A stretch of 8,011 bases of DNA from Coxiellaceae bacterium (GCA_014238445.1 JABABC010000054.1:1-8011); one strand, 5' to 3'. Shown: positions 1-6,196, numbered from the stretch's first letter. Made by a program: numbers and translations. Notes: generated by a model from the sequence alone, not told the origin.

Positions 1-2
1 CA

Positions 3-464
3 GATTTTTCTTTATCACCTAAAGTATATGCTTCTTATCTCTTTATTCCCACTGCTGGAATGTTGCTTGGCTATTCTATAACATCTCCACTGAAAAAATT
101 ACTAGGTGATCAGGGTTGTATTTTAGCTGGTGAGATTGTTGCTCTAACTGGAATACTGTCCTTTGTTGTGTTGTTTTATTTTTTTCCAACTCCCATGTTG
201 TTTATGACAGCGTTAGGTTTTTTTATGGTAAGCATCCCTTTGATAAGTGCAAATATTTATATGCAAGTGATGGTTATTAATGCTACTTTGGCTGGTTCTG
301 CATTGTCGCTTTTATCAATTGGATTGAATGTTTTTAATGGTGTGGTAGGTATATCAGCAGCACAGCAAGACGGAGAGCAAATGGGTGTTTTTATGCTAAT
401 TATACTCACTGTAGGCTTTGGCTCTTATAATTTTCTAAAACGAAGAAATAAATTCCGCGAATAA
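3..464 (+). CDS. MFS transporter, C-terminal part (5' end outside window)
   Basis: The reading frame is open from the left edge and ends with TAA at 462-464, so this is the last ~153 residues of a longer protein; the ATG at 60 is internal. It is almost entirely hydrophobic, with about four to five membrane segments broken by short polar loops, and ends in a basic cytoplasmic tail (KRRNKFRE). The frame starts with DFSLSP and continues through GMLLGYSITSPLKKLLG to LAGSALSLLS. This order matches the C-terminal half of Bcr/CflA-type major facilitator drug:H+ antiporters, where a helix-break Ser-Pro, a loop before helix 8 and an AG-x-ASAL-like helix 11 occur in that order. The intact transporter at 1380-2579 shows the same order (LGYSP, LLGSFSNRF, AGSAGAMMG), so the two are probably distant relatives. 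The substrate cannot be read from sequence. It is intact as far as it goes, and whether the N-terminal half is intact is not visible. Confidence 0.8.
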   Translation, partial: DFSLSPKVYASYLFIPTAGMLLGYSITSPLKKLLGDQGCILAGEIVALTGILSFVVLFYFFPTPMLFMTALGFFMVSIPLISANIYMQVMVINATLAGSALSLLSIGLNVFNGVVGISAAQQDGEQMGVFMLIILTVGFGSYNFLKRRNKFRE

Positions 465-495
465 TATATTGTGTATTATATTGAAAATGTTTAGG

Positions 496-537
496 GTATG
501 ACTTTGAAGCTATGTAGTCATTTCGTGAAAGTCATAC
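496..537. repeat. Inverted repeat downstream of the first transporter
   Basis: GTATGACTTT (496-505) and its exact reverse complement AAAGTCATAC (528-537) flank a 22-nt loop. It lies 32 bp after the stop codon of the partial transporter gene, where a transcript end would be expected, but no T-run follows either arm. It could be a weak or factor-assisted terminator, a 3'-end-stabilising hairpin, or a leftover repeat end. Confidence 0.45.
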
Positions 538-541
538 TAAC

Positions 542-570
542 GGTTCTGTCGCAAATAAATCTTAACTCTT
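542..570 (+). repeat. Left 29-bp terminal inverted repeat, IS6-like tip
   Basis: This sequence begins GGTTCTGTCGCAAATAAA and is repeated in inverted orientation at 2571-2599 with 3 mismatches in 29 positions by hand count. The tip resembles the GGNTCTGTTGCAAA-type ends of IS6-family insertion sequences; this is a family resemblance from memory, not a database match. No IS6 transposase reading frame is visible between the two repeats. The 8 bp outside the two ends (ATACTAAC on the left, CGTGGGTA on the right) do not match, so no target-site duplication is seen. Confidence 0.55.
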
Positions 571-711
571 AACAAATTTCGGCGCAGTAATCCTTTGGAG
601 AATTTATGCTGATAATGCATAAAACTGCTCAAAAACAGGTGTTTTTAAACTTCGTGTGCTGGACTTTGCGTGGCATATGATGCAATTCAATACCCATAAG
701 TGTTGAATGTG
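571..711. other. Non-coding stretch with two small stem-loops
   Basis: There is no credible reading frame. Two short hairpins can be drawn: TTTATGC/GCATAAA at 603-609 and 617-623, and AAAAAC/GTTTTT at 631-636 and 641-646. Both are AT-rich and may be chance. Nothing else is recognisable here. Confidence 0.3.
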
Positions 712-830
712 CACTTGAGTGAAATTTAAAGCTCAGCGTTGCTCTCGTGATTCTCTTGATAAATCGCAGACCCTGCTCTGCAATGTTGTTCAAATATTTT
801 ATTTACCTTGTTCGATTTTATCTTTTTCAT
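712..830 (+). repeat. Dispersed repeat, copy A, conserved 5' block
   Basis: This block from CACTTGA to TCTTTTTCAT aligns with 5879-5998 over about 120 positions. By hand count roughly 96 match, with one single-base gap. The best-conserved cores are TCTTGATAAATC, CTGCAATG, AAATATTTTATTT and TTATCTTTTTCAT. Neither copy has a long reading frame in this block, so what is shared is non-coding or long-decayed sequence. Similarity becomes patchy after 830 and resumes at the protein level near 1149, which suggests the block is the 5' part of a roughly 650-bp unit. Confidence 0.7.
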
Positions 831-1148
831 TGAGTCATTTATTGGATGATTCCAATGTATTGTTCCCGTGCAGTACCTATCGATAATGTCACTCAAAGTG
901 ACGCACTTTCATAACGACTATCATATCCCTCTTTGAAGAAACTAGGGGGAGGATTAGTATTTTCCCGTCTGGTTTGCAGCAGAACTGCATTTATTAAAAA
1001 AGCTATTCTCTGTTTTTATTTTTGCACATTATTTGTGGTTAATTATAGTGATTTACGGTAAATCACAGTTTTATTACCTTTGGGTTAAGAAGGGATTTTT
1101 CCATGGAGGTTGTTCGAATTGGGTGTTCAATGCCATCAGTGCAGCGAC
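831..1148. other. Middle of repeat copy A, non-coding
   Basis: No intact gene is seen. The stretch holds a perfect small hairpin GTCACT-CAA-AGTGAC (888-902) and the 19-bp palindrome listed at 1048-1066. Short patches such as TAAAAAAGCT (near 996) recur in the corresponding part of copy B (near 6096), so this is probably the diverged middle of the same repeated unit. Confidence 0.4.
1048..1066. promoter_or_regulatory. 19-bp perfect palindrome, possible operator
   Basis: GTGATTTACGGTAAATCAC has two 9-bp arms that are exact reverse complements around a single central G. A one-base loop disfavours an RNA hairpin and fits a dimeric DNA-binding-protein site better. It lies about 310 bp upstream of the efflux gene, which is far for direct control, and inside the decayed repeat unit, so it could instead be a leftover regulatory or end sequence of that unit. 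No cognate regulator gene is visible. Confidence 0.35.
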
Positions 1149-1364
1149 ATGACCGCTGGCGATCTACATAAACTGTGCTAGAATATATCAAAGCAGGACA
1201 ACAGTTTAAGGGCTCTGTCGGGAATGTGTTTTTTGGAGCCTGATCGTCGAATTTTTATATCTTGAGGCGATTATTTTTTACAAAATCAGTTGATAGGCCA
1301 ACAATGGCGGAAGGCATATTTTGATGACGGAAATCATAGCATCCTTTTTCTTTCAGATTCATAA
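1149..1364 (+). pseudogene. IS630-type transposase N-terminal remnant, copy A
   Basis: Pieces of an IS630-family N-terminal helix-turn-helix can be followed across frames. ATG at 1149 gives MTAGDLHK, matching the MxAYSxDLRxK start of these proteins. A one-base shift then gives TVLEYIKAGQQFKG (from 1172), the typical VLxYIxxGxxxK helix, continuing to FFGA before TGA at 1241. A further frame at 1305-1361 gives WRKAYFDDGNHS, resembling the LKAYxDxxPD segment that follows in the family, and ends at TAA 1362-1364. The C-terminal DDE catalytic domain is absent. The remnant is clearly non-functional and ends 15 bp before the efflux gene start. The copy B remnant shares about 12 of 23 aligned residues in the helix-turn-helix stretch, which supports the reading. 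Confidence 0.55.
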
Positions 1365-1379
1365 GTGAGATTACTGAGG

Positions 1380-2579
1380 ATGAATCAGTCAAAGAAAATG
1401 CAAGACTTCATGATCCTCTTGGTTTGTTATATGGTGATTCCGATATCGGGCATGGGGACCGACATGTATGCGCCGGCATTGGTTCACATGGGTCAATACT
1501 TTGCTGTGTCGAACACATGGGTCCGTTTGACTATGACCGCCTTTCTGATTGGTTTTTCGGTAGGTCAGCTGCCTTGTGGTGCCTTTTCTGATCAAATCGG
1601 GCGGCGCATGGTGTTATTGTTTTGTTTGTTTTTGTTCTGTTTTGCCAGTTTTATGGCAGCAACCACCAGTCATATTTCTTACTTAATTTTTTGGCGTTTT
1701 ATCCAAGGGTTGGCTTGTAGTGGTCCATCATCCGCCATCAAGGGCATCTTGATTGATCGATTCACGGGGGTGTATCTCAAACAACGGTTTAGTATGTTGT
1801 CAGTGTTTTGGGGCTTAGGGCCTGTGGTATCGCCTTTTGTTGGTGGGTATATAGCTGAGCATTTAGGCTGGCGCGCAGAGTTTTATGTGATGGGAGGCGT
1901 CGGCGTTTTTTATTTCTTATTGACGTTCTTCCTGTTGATTGAAACCCATGCGCCCAGGGAAAAAATTCGCTTATCCGACCATTTATCTCATTTTTCAATG
2001 ATGGCACGGCATGGTTTGTTTTTATCTTATGGTCTAATGGCGGGTTTGTGTTACGCTTTTATTCTTTGTTTTCATGTTATCGCGCCTTTTCTAGTTCAGG
2101 CCCGTTTGGGTTACAGCCCCATAGATTATGGTTATATTGCATTGTTGTTGGGATTGGCCTGGTTGCTGGGTAGTTTTAGTAATCGGTTTTTAGTGAAGTG
2201 TTGGCCTGTTCGGAAAATTATACCGCGGGTGATAGTTTTAATTCTGTTGGTTAATGTTTGTATGTTATTGATTGTGTATATGGGACACTTGAGTTTATTG
2301 CGATTGCTACTGCCCACGTTTTTCATTATTTATTTATCAGGGATTATTTTTCCAAGTTGTATGGAAGGTTCAGTCAGTTTGTTTTCCAAGCATGCTGGCT
2401 CAGCGGGAGCGATGATGGGTTTTGTGGCTTTTTCCACCACGGCTTTTTGTACTTTTGTGGCCAGTTGGTTGCATGCGCACAGTCAGGTATCATTGGTGTG
2501 GTTGAATTTTTCTTTTACTCTTATCATGTTGTTGCTGGCGACTGTAATTGCTAGAATGCCTTTTATATCAAAGAGTTAA
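1380..2579 (+). CDS. Bcr/CflA-type multidrug efflux MFS transporter
   Basis: This 399-residue inner-membrane protein has about 12 predicted membrane segments, the usual size for Bcr/CflA drug:H+ antiporters, which export compounds such as bicyclomycin, chloramphenicol or sulfonamides using proton entry. Family marks, numbered from this start, are DMYAPAL (28-34) in the first periplasmic loop, QLPCGAFSDQIGRR (63-76; MFS motif A with D71, G74, R75, R76), RFIQGLACSG (106-115) and the antiporter motif C GLGPVVSPFVGG (145-156). I chose ATG 1380 because it gives the short polar N-terminus usual for the family. An in-frame GTG at 1365 would add five residues, and neither start has a well-spaced Shine-Dalgarno (TGAGGA abuts 1380; GAGA lies at 1367-1370). 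The stop codon lies inside the right inverted repeat. The sequence appears intact although it sits between mobile-element remnants. The actual substrate is unknown. Confidence 0.88.
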   Translation: MNQSKKMQDFMILLVCYMVIPISGMGTDMYAPALVHMGQYFAVSNTWVRLTMTAFLIGFSVGQLPCGAFSDQIGRRMVLLFCLFLFCFASFMAATTSHISYLIFWRFIQGLACSGPSSAIKGILIDRFTGVYLKQRFSMLSVFWGLGPVVSPFVGGYIAEHLGWRAEFYVMGGVGVFYFLLTFFLLIETHAPREKIRLSDHLSHFSMMARHGLFLSYGLMAGLCYAFILCFHVIAPFLVQARLGYSPIDYGYIALLLGLAWLLGSFSNRFLVKCWPVRKIIPRVIVLILLVNVCMLLIVYMGHLSLLRLLLPTFFIIYLSGIIFPSCMEGSVSLFSKHAGSAGAMMGFVAFSTTAFCTFVASWLHAHSQVSLVWLNFSFTLIMLLLATVIARMPFISKS

Positions 2580-2599
2580 TGTTTATTAGCGACAGAACC
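2571..2599 (-). repeat. Right 29-bp terminal inverted repeat
   Basis: Read on the minus strand from 2599, this is GGTTCTGTCGCTAATAAA followed by a TTAACTCTT block, matching 542-570 at 26 of 29 positions. It contains the TAA of the efflux gene (2577-2579) and the TAA plus last codons of the minus-strand gene (stop at 2586-2588). No target duplication is visible outside it. Confidence 0.55.
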
Positions 2600-3740
2600 C
2601 GTGGGTATCATGTAGGCGCAATGTGTTAACTAAATTGTCACTATACCACCCACTTTTCTCAGCCACCTCAAGATCTATTTCACCCTCTGCATTAATAAGA
2701 ACTAACTCATCAGGGACTAATGGCTGTGCTTCACACGATGTAGCTAACGATGCATCCAACAATGCAGCCAAATTCTTCCCAAAGCTTTCTATGGATTCTA
2801 CTGTTTTTAATGAATTTATTTGATTCGGATTTAACTGCAATGCCTTTTTTAAATCTTCCCATCTTTGATAGCCCCCACTTATCCTCCAGCGGGAACTTGA
2901 CGTATCTTTTGTTGAATGCAGCTGCTGAACTAACCTATCCCATGTCCTAAACTCCCTTCCTGGACGCAATGCATCCATTTTCTCAAGTAGATCCTTCCTC
3001 TTCAAGGAGCTGTCAGGCGCCGTGCCCTGCATTTGCCCCAAGCTTCGTGTCGACTTGCCATTGGCTACTACAGGTTTGTCGGGATTACTAACTTTCACAC
3101 AACCGAAATAAAGGTCGTCATCACGCGTCTCTAACCTCAGCCATTGGTGGACATCATTAGGAGTAAGTATTTTGTTTAATTCTAATATACGAAGTGGAGA
3201 CTCTTTCTCTAGTTTGGTCAGTTTATCCGATGAAGAAGTCGGTTTTTTTAGCTGTTCATCGGGGTACATGCCCTTCATCGTTTTAAGAAGTATCTGGCTA
3301 TTGGGACTATAGTTGAAGGTATACATCGGACCGACACATAAAGTAAGTTCACCCGGATGATGGTCTCGAGGGTGAGTAAGCTCTTCTCCTAGTAATTTTT
3401 TAATGCGGTCTTTAAAGTCCTCAAACCTTTTTTGAAATCCTTCAATGTCTACTTTATGATTGTTCGCCGTTTCCTGGAGATCTTTTTCTGTTAGCGTTGA
3501 GCTGCTCTGAAGAGAACACCTCTCATATAAATTGAAATAATGATTATATTGACTATTACCTTCAATCCCAGGTGAATCCGAATCGTTTTTTTTAGCTTTT
3601 TTTAAGATGTCCTTTTTTTGAGTTATTATCTTCTCAATCAAGTCTAACTTTCCCTCCAGAAAGGATAATGTGTTCGATATGTTCTCTTCAACTCTCATGA
3701 AATAGATGTTGGCCATTAAATCCAATATTTCACTTTTCAT
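2586..3740 (-). CDS. Unknown 384-residue protein, probably 3'-truncated
   Basis: I do not recognise a family. The protein is soluble in appearance, with no signal peptide or membrane segment, and strongly charged. Residues ~17-51 form a likely coiled coil ending in a Lys-rich run (QKKDILKKAKK), and ~85-118 is a second helical charged stretch. The middle (~130-160) is more beta-like, and the C-terminal half has Trp-rich patches (W200, W267, W285, W294). The start at 3740 has only a weak upstream AGG, with in-frame alternatives at M9 and M15. The last four residues (GFCR) and the stop are encoded by the right 29-bp inverted repeat of the neighbouring segment, so the original C-terminus was probably lost. 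It converges on the efflux gene with 6 bp between stops. Its charged coiled-coil make-up resembles secreted effectors of intracellular bacteria, but that is only a suggestion. Confidence 0.7.
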   Translation of the reverse strand: MKSEILDLMANIYFMRVEENISNTLSFLEGKLDLIEKIITQKKDILKKAKKNDSDSPGIEGNSQYNHYFNLYERCSLQSSSTLTEKDLQETANNHKVDIEGFQKRFEDFKDRIKKLLGEELTHPRDHHPGELTLCVGPMYTFNYSPNSQILLKTMKGMYPDEQLKKPTSSSDKLTKLEKESPLRILELNKILTPNDVHQWLRLETRDDDLYFGCVKVSNPDKPVVANGKSTRSLGQMQGTAPDSSLKRKDLLEKMDALRPGREFRTWDRLVQQLHSTKDTSSSRWRISGGYQRWEDLKKALQLNPNQINSLKTVESIESFGKNLAALLDASLATSCEAQPLVPDELVLINAEGEIDLEVAEKSGWYSDNLVNTLRLHDTHGFCR

Positions 3741-3826
3741 TATAGATACCTATTGATTGAATGTTATATTAAAAGAGTGTTATTAACTGCAGGTGGGTAT
3801 GACGCTTACTGTCATGCGAGTAAACG

Positions 3827-3861
3827 TCTTTCTTCTTTCTTCTTTCTTCTTGCTTCCTTCT
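3827..3861. repeat. Heptanucleotide tandem repeat (TCTTTCT)
   Basis: Three perfect copies of TCTTTCT (3827-3847) are followed by two degenerate ones (TCTTGCT, TCCTTCT). The tract is pure pyrimidine on the plus strand except for one G. It lies about 90 bp upstream of the start of the minus-strand unknown gene, far enough that it could affect promoter spacing if its copy number changes. Confidence 0.7.
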
Positions 3862-3863
3862 TA

Positions 3864-4031
3864 CTATTCAATGGAATGTCGAATCGACCGAGGGTGTAGC
3901 AAGGTCTTGACCGAACCATTAGGTTTTTCATGATTCAAGGCGCAAGGTGTGGTTCGTGCCACAGCAAATTGCATCCCTAGACCATGAAAACCTTTAGTCA
4001 GTGACCCCATGCGTGTTTTCTTAAGCATCAT
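3864..4031 (-). CDS. Possible small ORF (55 residues) downstream of csiV
   Basis: This frame begins MMLKKTRMGSLTKGFHGLGM and ends at TAG (3864-3866). It starts 23 nt after the csiV stop on the same strand, with only a weak AGG before it. It could be a co-transcribed small protein. Against this, a strong inverted repeat (3921-3993) lies inside the frame, there is no recognisable domain, and the composition is not distinctive. It is about as likely to be a chance frame in a structured non-coding region. Confidence 0.2.
   Translation of the reverse strand: MMLKKTRMGSLTKGFHGLGMQFAVARTTPCALNHEKPNGSVKTLLHPRSIRHSIE
3921..3993. repeat. Long stem-loop with inner hairpin
   Basis: AGGTTTTTCATG (3921-3932) pairs with CATGAAAACCT (3983-3993), with one bulged base. 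Inside is TGTGG (3948-3952) with CCACA (3959-3963) around a six-base loop. The nested arrangement suggests an RNA structure or a palindromic repeat. It could end the csiV transcript, although no clean T-run follows on the minus strand. Confidence 0.45.
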
Positions 4032-4054
4032 GGATAACCTGTGCTGGTATGGAT

Positions 4055-4792
4055 TTAAGTGGTTTCTTTAAGGCGAGTGACTTTCATTAAAATACCATAC
4101 ACAGGGTGGTCGATGTAGTTCAGCTCATTACTGCGTGTGCGGCGCTGTTGATCGAGCATTAAATAGGAAATCGGTTGATGTGATGGCTCTGCTGAGTGTG
4201 GGTTATGGTTCAGGGCATCAAACTGCGTGGTGGGCATTGCAAAGGCTAAGTTAAATTGGGTATTAATGTAGCGGTTTAAGTACAGTGAAATCACTCCATT
4301 AACTTGCCAAGTGTTAACATCTCTAAACGACAGTGGAATCTCAGTATTGGTGGGGATAGGTCGGCCATTGCGTTGATAGCCTTGACCACCAAAGAGGTGA
4401 ATGCGGGTGGGTGTTCGTGAATCAGTTGGGATGGTTTGTGCCCAGGCTTCATGTAACAGGATGTGATAGTCAGGATGTCGGCGTAGGTGTTGTTCTTCTG
4501 ATGCTAATTGCCACTGAGAGGAGGGTAGAAGTTCGGGTGTGTCGGTGTTATCAGCATGCTCGCCATCAGTGAGCGCGGTATTTTTTGTAACCACATCGAC
4601 TGACTGCAGTGTCACGGTGTTTTCGAGGTTAGGTAATGTCATCGCCTCTTGAGGCCATTGTTCTTGGCTCACCCCTTTAGTGAGTGGGTGTGAGAAAATA
4701 ATGAGTTCGACTTGATAGCGTTGGGTGCCAAAAGCCAGCATCGGCAGGGATAGACAGAGGGCGAAAATAGCCTGGAATAATGATTGTTTCAT
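4055..4792 (-). CDS. csiV: CsiV family peptidoglycan-binding protein
   Basis: In Vibrio cholerae, CsiV is a periplasmic peptidoglycan-binding protein that works with LpoA to activate the synthase PBP1A. This 245-residue homologue has a signal peptide (residues 1-23, KQ then a hydrophobic run ending AFG) followed by the typical RYQVELIIFSH strand (25-35). The family continues with a LxxHxxYxxLxHxAWxQ segment (here HLRRHPDYHILLHEAWAQ, 102-119), VNGVISLYLNRYINT (164-178, the VxGxIxLYxxRYLH motif) and the C-terminal RRTRSNELNYIDHPVYGILMK (217-237), which matches the family's RxRSxELHYLDHPxFGxL. An acidic linker (~65-90) is short, so the protein is at the small end of the family. AGGA lies about eight bases before ATG 4792. 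The gene is often next to mfd in other Gammaproteobacteria, but no mfd is visible here, so the local order has been rearranged. Confidence 0.88.
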   Translation of the reverse strand: MKQSLFQAIFALCLSLPMLAFGTQRYQVELIIFSHPLTKGVSQEQWPQEAMTLPNLENTVTLQSVDVVTKNTALTDGEHADNTDTPELLPSSQWQLASEEQHLRRHPDYHILLHEAWAQTIPTDSRTPTRIHLFGGQGYQRNGRPIPTNTEIPLSFRDVNTWQVNGVISLYLNRYINTQFNLAFAMPTTQFDALNHNPHSAEPSHQPISYLMLDQQRRTRSNELNYIDHPVYGILMKVTRLKETT

Positions 4793-5007
4793 GACTCAAT
4801 CCTGAAAAATCCCATAGTAGCCTTATGGTGGGTAATCTGTCTAGTAGTGATGCATTCATGGGCAATAATGCCACAGTCTTACTGTGTGTAGATTAAGACA
4901 ATATTATCTTACCTATTCTGCCTGCTCTAGTGGGTATTTTAAATCTTTTTAAGAATTCCTTAATACAGAGTCGCTAGACTGCCTCCTGAAAAAAATAGGA
5001 ATAATCA
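4793..5007. promoter_or_regulatory. Divergent intergenic region of csiV and the 279-residue gene
   Basis: Both neighbouring genes read outwards from here, so their promoters should lie in these 215 bp. An imperfect palindrome TTAAGAATTCCTTAA (4949-4963) sits about 45 bp before the plus-strand start, and TATTTTAAAT just upstream could hold a -10 box. AGGA at 4997-5000, seven bases before ATG 5008, is a good ribosome-binding site. Exact promoters cannot be fixed by eye. Confidence 0.4.
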
Positions 5008-5847
5008 ATGCTACCATTACTGAGTGCTTATTATAAAATTAATGCAGACTTAGAATTAGGAGTAACAGGCAGAGCGGGACCTTCTGGTAATTCTACTCCC
5101 GCTTCAGAGCGCTCTTCGCCTCGATCTGGATCGTCATCCCCGTTCTATTCAATATATAATTTGTTTGTTAGCCAGTCAGAATCTCCTAAAGAAGCGGCAG
5201 TTGATCCTTTGATTTTTTTAGATTGGATGCACGATGTTCATACCTATTATGAAGAGTATGAAACAAGGGGAGAGCTAACAGGGAATGACAAAGCTAAATT
5301 TGACTATGTTAAATCATGTTGGCAATGGGGTGTAAGCTGTGTGCAAGGAACTATAGAAAATAGTTGCCCTGAAATTGATGGTATTGTGCTATCTCCTCGA
5401 GTTAAAGCTATTGCTGATAAGGGGCGTCGTTTAAATTCAATTAAGGAAAACTGTGGCTCTGAAGCTTTACGCGCTTCTTTAGTTGAGGCAGTGAATAACT
5501 ACCTTAAACAACCCATGAGACCACCACCATTCAAGAAAAAGTTTGTAGAGTTATTAAAGGATCAGCTTGAATCCTATGAAACAAATGTTGTTGGTGTAGA
5601 GGCAGCTCGTAAAAGTATCATTGACGGCTTGAGGCGTATTGAAAGTCAGGTTAAAAAAAGTAATATTGACAAGGCGAAGGAAGCAGGGGGTAATCAAGGT
5701 GCTGTCTGTGTATCCTACATGGATCACCATCCACTAGAGGGTATCAAAAGTACGCGAGTGAAGGATTTATACAATCGGTCAATGATTTTGCTCCAATGTG
5801 ATGGTGCACGCTTGGGCCCCAACGTGAACAAAACCCTGAGTGGATAA
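5008..5847 (+). CDS. Unknown 279-residue protein with Ser/Gly/Pro-rich N-terminus
   Basis: I do not recognise a family. After a short hydrophobic start (MLPLLSAYY) there is a low-complexity, probably disordered segment at residues ~21-48 rich in Ser, Gly and Pro (GPSGNSTPASERSSPRSGS). The rest looks folded and mostly helical: a Trp/Tyr-rich part (FLDWMHDVHTYYEEYE, 70-85), a cysteine-containing stretch with C104, C111 and C120, a basic amphipathic part (~170-215) with FKKKFVELLKDQLESYE, and a final HHPLEG to LLQCDGARLG stretch. There is no clear signal peptide or membrane segment. AGGA seven bases upstream supports the start. The stop lies 31 bp before repeat copy B, so the C-terminus could have been altered by that element. 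A disordered Ser-rich N-terminus is seen in many secreted effectors of Legionellales, but that role is speculation here. Confidence 0.7.
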   Translation: MLPLLSAYYKINADLELGVTGRAGPSGNSTPASERSSPRSGSSSPFYSIYNLFVSQSESPKEAAVDPLIFLDWMHDVHTYYEEYETRGELTGNDKAKFDYVKSCWQWGVSCVQGTIENSCPEIDGIVLSPRVKAIADKGRRLNSIKENCGSEALRASLVEAVNNYLKQPMRPPPFKKKFVELLKDQLESYETNVVGVEAARKSIIDGLRRIESQVKKSNIDKAKEAGGNQGAVCVSYMDHHPLEGIKSTRVKDLYNRSMILLQCDGARLGPNVNKTLSG

Positions 5848-5878
5848 TTCCCATCAATGCCAGGTAGTATGGCGTTTA

Positions 5879-5998
5879 CACTTGAATAGGGTTTAAAACC
5901 AAGCGTTGGTTTCGTGATTTTCTTGATAAATCTATGATTCTGCGCTGCAATGTTATTTAAATATTTTATTTGCCGTATCTCGATGTTATCTTTTTCAT
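5879..5998 (+). repeat. Dispersed repeat, copy B, conserved 5' block
   Basis: Partner of 712-830, about 80% identical by hand count over 120 positions, in the same orientation. It is followed about 290 bp later by a remnant homologous to that of copy A. The distance from block start to remnant start is about 405 bp here against about 437 bp in copy A, so the two units are collinear. Confidence 0.7.
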
Positions 5999-6036
5999 AT
6001 GCCTATTATTTAATGATGTGAATGCTGCATTATTTG

Positions 6037-6108
6037 ACCCGCTATTTATCAATAGTCACTTTTTGAGACCACCTTGAATAGCGGGTAGCTTTTCTAAAAA
6101 AGCTTTTT
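6037..6108. repeat. 10-bp inverted repeat plus adjacent T-tailed hairpin
   Basis: ACCCGCTATT (6037-6046) and its exact complement AATAGCGGGT (6077-6086) flank 30 bases. Directly after, AGCTTTT (6087-6093) pairs with AAAAGCT (6098-6104) and is followed by TTTT (6105-6108). The second hairpin has terminator shape but an AT-rich stem, so termination would be weak. It is more than 200 bp from the end of the upstream gene. Confidence 0.4.
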
Positions 6109-6196
6109 GCCGCATAATTATCGCGTTTTTTGATAATATGAAATCAATAGTTGACCGTAAACTTCGTAATAACTACACCGTGATAATAAGGACAGC

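Larger units (their letters stand above)
542..2599. mobile_element. Putative IR-bounded segment carrying the efflux gene
   Basis: A 2,058-bp segment is framed by 29-bp imperfect inverted repeats. It contains the decayed repeat unit with its IS630-like remnant and the intact Bcr/CflA efflux gene, but no intact transposase. It could be a non-autonomous or composite remnant of an IS6-type element, or two ends left from separate insertions. Absence of a target-site duplication is compatible with IS6 biology, where adjacent deletions are common, but it also leaves the unit unproven. Confidence 0.4.
3741..4054. other. Intergenic region between csiV and the 384-residue gene
   Basis: The region holds the likely promoter of the minus-strand unknown gene near 3741-3800 (AT-rich, TAATAT and TATAAC-like hexamers on the minus strand, not assignable with confidence). 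It also holds the heptanucleotide repeat and a long stem-loop at 3921-3993. A 55-codon minus-strand frame (3864-4031) is listed separately. Confidence 0.4.

Noticed and set aside
2258..2554. Plus-strand 98-codon frame inside the efflux gene
   Set aside because: It is an alternative frame of the intact transporter with no independent start signal.
534..2607. Target-site duplication around the 29-bp inverted repeats
   Set aside because: The 8 bp outside the two ends do not match, so insertion as one unit cannot be claimed.
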